Shown here piece after piece: positions 4,107 through 7,495 of a DNA stretch of 7,495 bases. The notes under the pieces are model-generated. The model worked only from the letters and a program-made list of their open reading frames with translations. It was not told the DNA's origin and searched no databases. The first letter of the stretch is position 1. Each line of letters begins with the position of its first letter. The stretch is from Chryseobacterium gleum. Lineage in GTDB: Bacteria > Bacteroidota > Bacteroidia > Flavobacteriales_D > Sanyastnellaceae. The stretch is from contig CAMCUG010000068.1 of NCBI GenBank assembly GCA_945878835.1, positions 1 through 7,495 on the forward strand, in the 5' to 3' direction. A program made the translations under genes and the position numbers.

Positions 4107-6195
4107 GTTGAAGAAAATATCTGTTTGGATCTACGTCTTGTACGTGGCTTTATGCATCTTGGCGTTGACCATTATAGGAAAGGTATTCTACATCCAGGCC
4201 ATTCCAAACGAAGATGCTCAGCGCAGAGCGGCCCAGTTTACTTATAAGATTCGAGATATTGAACCGGAGCGGGGAAGAATTTTAGCTGCAGATGGATCTC
4301 CCCTTTCAACCAGTATTCCAGAATATGAGATTCGTTGGGACAGTAAAGGCGGTTATAACATAGAACGTTTCAATACGAAGTTAGATAGTCTGTGTGCTGG
4401 AATAGCCGAGATTCTTGCTGATAAGAGCAAAGAGGATATTAAGCAAATGTTCTTGAAGGCCGTTGAGTCAGGGTCGCGCTACATGAAGGTTGGCGATCAT
4501 TTGAACTACAATCAAATGCAGCGGTTCAGAGCATTGCCCTATGTTAAAGAGAAGAAGTTTAAGAGCGGCTTTATCATTAACTCAAGAGAAAAGCGCGCAA
4601 AACCATACGGAGCCCTTGCCGCAAGAACCATTGGAATTTTCAGAGAGAGTAATATGGTAGGTCTTGAGGCTTCATACGATTCGTTGCTAAGAGGAAAAGC
4701 TGGAAAGCAAATGCAGCAAAAAGTTGGCGGAGATACATGGGTTCCGATGAGTGATGAATTTGTTGTAGAGCCAGAGCCTGGGTTTGATTTGGTAACGACA
4801 ATCGATGTTCACTTGCAAGATGCTGCACAAAGTTCATTGCGTCACACGATGGAAGTTAATCGTGCTGATTGGGGTTGTGTGATTCTGATGGAAGTGAAAA
4901 CAGGATACATTAAAGCACTTGCAAACTTGACTTACGATTCGGTTGCAAATAAATTCTATGAAATTGAAAATTTGGCGCTAACGCAAAGTGTCGAGCCCGG
5001 ATCTACCATGAAGCTTGCTAGTCTTTTAGCGGCAATAGAAGAAGGCAACTTAGATCTTGGAAAGGTTATACATACAGGAGGTGGGACATTCACAATTGGT
5101 GAACACACGCTACGAGATGTCAAAGCGTGCGGTTCAATTACGATTGAACAGGTTTATGCGAAATCTTCAAACGTAGGAACAGCCATGGTTGTGCGTGATG
5201 TGTTCGGCAACAATCCACAAAAGTTTTTAGATTACCTCGATCGTTTTGGATACGGACAATTGGTAGGAATTGATTTGTTGGGTGAAGGGAAGTCCGTTGT
5301 GAAGCGCTCTTCCAAAGATGCTGGTTGGAGTGATTTGAGTTTAACCCAAATGGCTGTCGGATACGAGATTCAGGTGACACCGCTTCATCAATTGTGTTTC
5401 TACAATGCCATTGCGAACGATGGGAAATTCATGAAGCCAAGATTGGTGAGTGAGATTCGAAAGAACGGTTTGACCTACGAAAAATTTGAGCCCGTTGTTA
5501 TTCGCGAGAATTTTTTGAAGCCAGAAACCATTGCGAAAGGTCGCAAACTTATGGAGGCTGTAACGACTATTGGAACAGGTAAAGGCGTGTTTAAACATTC
5601 TCCTTATCGCGCAGCTGGAAAAACTGGAACTGCCCGTATCAATGAGAACGGCGTTTATCTAGAGAATTATCACAGAGCTTCATTCGTTGGGTATTTCCCA
5701 GCTGAGGATCCAAAGTATTCGTGCATTGTTGTAGTAAACAAAGCAAGAGTTTTCGAGGCTTTCGGTGGCAAGGTTGCAGCACCAGTATTTCGCGATTTAG
5801 CGAATATATTATTCGGAACCGAATTGGATATTCCTCACAACGCCATGGGAAGCGACAGCACGTTTGTTTCTGAGCCATGGATTCCAAACATATTGTCGGG
5901 TGAATCAAATGCCTTGCGCAAAGCTTTTTCTCATGTTCAATTTCCATACGCCTTAGAGACTGATGCACAAATCGTAAGTGCAACAGCAGACGGCAGTACG
6001 CTAACGCTTTCAAGCAAAGACGAAAACGGACACAAGGTTCCAGACGTGCGTGGCATGGGGCTAACAGACGCAGTATACGTGTTGGAAAAAAGAGGATTAA
6101 AGGTTTCAACGACAGGATACGGAAAGGTGGTGTCGCAAAGCGTGCTTCCTGGAACAAAGGCCAAACATCAATTCATTCAAATTACATTACGATGA
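4099..6195 (+). CDS. ftsI: FtsI/PBP3-type peptidoglycan D,D-transpeptidase with C-terminal PASTA domain
   Basis: A 698-residue class B penicillin-binding protein that crosslinks septal peptidoglycan together with FtsW. An N-terminal anchor helix lies at about 9-27. The dimerisation/pedestal domain begins with ERGRI (57-61) and runs to about 220. The transpeptidase domain carries all three active-site motifs: STMK (302-305, nucleophile Ser302), SSN (356-358) and KTG (508-510). A single PASTA domain starts at VPDVRG (647) and runs to the end, as is usual in Bacteroidota FtsI. I chose ATG 4099 over the in-frame ATG 4069 because the latter adds ten residues and overlaps ftsL by 38 bases, whereas 4099 gives a standard MNELKK lead before the membrane helix and an 8-base overlap. 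The stop overlaps the murE start by four bases (ATGA). A Spo-type alternative (SpoVD) shares this architecture, but the dcw position favours FtsI. Confidence 0.96.
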   Translation: MNELKKISVWIYVLYVALCILALTIIGKVFYIQAIPNEDAQRRAAQFTYKIRDIEPERGRILAADGSPLSTSIPEYEIRWDSKGGYNIERFNTKLDSLCAGIAEILADKSKEDIKQMFLKAVESGSRYMKVGDHLNYNQMQRFRALPYVKEKKFKSGFIINSREKRAKPYGALAARTIGIFRESNMVGLEASYDSLLRGKAGKQMQQKVGGDTWVPMSDEFVVEPEPGFDLVTTIDVHLQDAAQSSLRHTMEVNRADWGCVILMEVKTGYIKALANLTYDSVANKFYEIENLALTQSVEPGSTMKLASLLAAIEEGNLDLGKVIHTGGGTFTIGEHTLRDVKACGSITIEQVYAKSSNVGTAMVVRDVFGNNPQKFLDYLDRFGYGQLVGIDLLGEGKSVVKRSSKDAGWSDLSLTQMAVGYEIQVTPLHQLCFYNAIANDGKFMKPRLVSEIRKNGLTYEKFEPVVIRENFLKPETIAKGRKLMEAVTTIGTGKGVFKHSPYRAAGKTGTARINENGVYLENYHRASFVGYFPAEDPKYSCIVVVNKARVFEAFGGKVAAPVFRDLANILFGTELDIPHNAMGSDSTFVSEPWIPNILSGESNALRKAFSHVQFPYALETDAQIVSATADGSTLTLSSKDENGHKVPDVRGMGLTDAVYVLEKRGLKVSTTGYGKVVSQSVLPGTKAKHQFIQITLR

Positions 6196-7495
6196 AGCTG
6201 TTACAAGATATATTGTACAAAGTGCGACTGGAAGGTGTTGTTGGAAATACCAATGTTGCTGTAGAGAGTATTACTTCTGATTCACGAGCTGTCAGACCCA
6301 TGGCGCTATTTGTTGCCGTTAAGGGATTGCAGTCAGATGGACATTTATTCATAGCGAAGGCCATTGAGTTAGGCGCAGCAGCTATCGTTTGTCAAGATTT
6401 ACCTGAGAGTTTAGAAGAGAACATTGTCTATGTTCAAGTAGCCGACACATCGAAAGCGCTCGGAATAATGGCAGCGAATTTTTTTGAGAACCCTTCAGAA
6501 AAAATGAAGGTGTTGGCTGTTACAGGAACCAATGGAAAAACAACCGTAGCAACCCTTTTATTTCGCTTGTATCGTTCAATGGGTTTCAAGTGTGGATTGC
6601 TTTCCACCGTTGTGAATCGCATCAATGAAGTTGAAATTCCTTCCACACACACAACACCCGATGCTGTGGCGTTGAACGATTTATTGTCACGCATGCAGCG
6701 TGAAGGATGCACACATGTTTTCATGGAAGCCTCGTCGCATGCTTTGCATCAAAATAGAATGGCTGGCGTGCAAATCGACGGTGCCATTTTCACGAATTTA
6801 TCTCACGATCATTTGGACTATCACGGTTCAATGAATGAGTACATAAAAGCGAAGAAGATTTTATTCGATCAGTTGGGTGCAAATGCTTACGCTGTTGTTA
6901 ACGCAGATGATCGCTACCACGATGCATTGGTTTCTGCATGCAAGGCACGTGTTCGCACCTATGCTTTGCATACGATGGCTGACTATAAAGCGAAGCTCAT
7001 TGAGAATACACTTGAAGGACTTCATATTAATATTGATCGTTTTGAATTGCACTCTCCATTAATTGGAGAATTCAATGCATACAATTTAACTGCTGTATTT
7101 GCAGCTGCGGTTGAGTTGGGAACAGATCCAACTACCGTGCTTGTTCACCTTTCTTCATTGGGTGCACCGGAAGGTCGCTTTCAATACATACGCAAGCAAG
7201 ACGGAACCATTGCTATTGTCGATTACGCGCATACCCCTGATGCCCTGGAAAATGTCTTGAATACCATTCACGCTGTACGCGGACAAGAAGAAATTATTTC
7301 AGTAGTTGGTTGTGGCGGCGATCGCGATCGCACCAAGCGTCCGATTATGGCGGCAATAGCAGCTAACAAAAGCGATCGCGTAATCGTCACAAGCGACAAT
7401 CCGCGCAGCGAAGATCCGAAGAGCATTATTCAAGAAATGGTTTCAGGTCTTGATCCGATTCAAAAGAAAAAAGTATTGTCAGTAACCGATCGTCG
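6192..7495 (+). CDS. murE: MurE, UDP-MurNAc-tripeptide synthetase (3' end outside window)
   Basis: The frame is open from ATG 6192 to the window end: 434 full codons, perhaps 85-90% of a typical MurE of about 490. It adds the third stem-peptide residue to UDP-MurNAc-L-Ala-D-Glu using ATP, in the cytoplasm. Seen in order: the UDP-MurNAc-binding N-domain with DSRAV (30-34) and LFVAVKG; the ATP loop TGTNGKTT (111-118); STHTTP (151-156); FTNLSHDHLDYHG; the AKK site (220-222), where Lys221 should be the carbamoylated lysine; GRF (328-330); GGDRDRTKRP (375-384); and DNPRSEDP (402-409). DNPR is the known marker for enzymes choosing meso-diaminopimelate over lysine, so mDAP-type peptidoglycan is expected. 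The start is set by the ATGA overlap with ftsI. The last residues of the C-terminal ligase domain are missing only because the window ends. Confidence 0.96.
   Translation, partial: MKLLQDILYKVRLEGVVGNTNVAVESITSDSRAVRPMALFVAVKGLQSDGHLFIAKAIELGAAAIVCQDLPESLEENIVYVQVADTSKALGIMAANFFENPSEKMKVLAVTGTNGKTTVATLLFRLYRSMGFKCGLLSTVVNRINEVEIPSTHTTPDAVALNDLLSRMQREGCTHVFMEASSHALHQNRMAGVQIDGAIFTNLSHDHLDYHGSMNEYIKAKKILFDQLGANAYAVVNADDRYHDALVSACKARVRTYALHTMADYKAKLIENTLEGLHINIDRFELHSPLIGEFNAYNLTAVFAAAVELGTDPTTVLVHLSSLGAPEGRFQYIRKQDGTIAIVDYAHTPDALENVLNTIHAVRGQEEIISVVGCGGDRDRTKRPIMAAIAANKSDRVIVTSDNPRSEDPKSIIQEMVSGLDPIQKKKVLSVTDR

Noticed and set aside
5811..5824. ATTCGG-AA-CCGAAT inverted repeat, similar in bases to the arms of the ftsL palindrome
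   Set aside because: It lies in ftsI coding sequence, and its half-sites are in the opposite order (TTCGG..CCGAA) to the ftsL element (CCGAA..TTCGG), so it is probably a coincidence.
5639..6157. Open frame of 172 codons on the minus strand within ftsI
   Set aside because: It is fully antisense to the strongly conserved transpeptidase/PASTA region. Its translation is rich in Arg, Cys and Leu with no recognisable motif, as expected for a shadow frame.
7318..7379. Three copies of the palindrome GCGATCGC in 62 bp (7318-7325, 7324-7331, 7372-7379), like the cyanobacterial HIP1 repeat
   Set aside because: Two copies encode the conserved GGDRDR motif of MurE and the third encodes SDR. The Asp-Arg codons explain them, and none is seen elsewhere in the window.

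Overview
This window looks like a chromosomal segment of a Bacteroidota bacterium, most likely in or near the Flavobacteriales. The evidence is a gldB-gldC pair (gliding-motility genes of this phylum), a Bacteroidota-type short FtsL, an FtsI carrying one C-terminal PASTA domain, and starts without clear Shine-Dalgarno sequences. Genus cannot be read from the sequence. I see no mobile element, CRISPR array, tRNA or rRNA.

Layout. (1) Positions 1-656, plus strand: the 3' end of gldB, then gldC, overlapping by ATGA. (2) Positions 651-2051, minus strand: an alpha/beta hydrolase gene followed by engB, a ribosome-assembly GTPase. The end of engB collides with the end of gldC, and their stop codons are adjacent on opposite strands. 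(3) Positions 2052-2335: a 284-bp divergent intergenic region, the only sizeable non-coding stretch. It holds two copies of a TGGGA-N5-TGGGA type MraZ operator in opposite orientations, one facing each operon, plus a separate long dyad. (4) Positions 2336-7495, plus strand: the start of the division and cell wall (dcw) cluster: mraZ, rsmH, ftsL, ftsI and a murE cut by the window edge. These genes overlap by 1, 8 and 4 bp, except for a 32-nt gap before ftsL that is mostly filled by a 22-bp palindrome.

How the genes work together. MraZ is the autoregulator of the dcw cluster. RsmH methylates 16S rRNA. FtsL and FtsI belong to the septal peptidoglycan synthase complex, and MurE makes the peptidoglycan stem peptide; its DNPR motif indicates the meso-diaminopimelate type. 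On the other side of the same regulatory region, EngB assembles the large ribosomal subunit. The mirrored operators suggest, as inference, that MraZ controls the hydrolase-engB operon as well as its own.

The window is mainly a known, conserved neighbourhood and I see no wholly new system. The points most worth checking are the mirrored MraZ operators, the palindrome touching the ftsL start, and an EngB whose G4 and G5 guanine-recognition motifs are altered.
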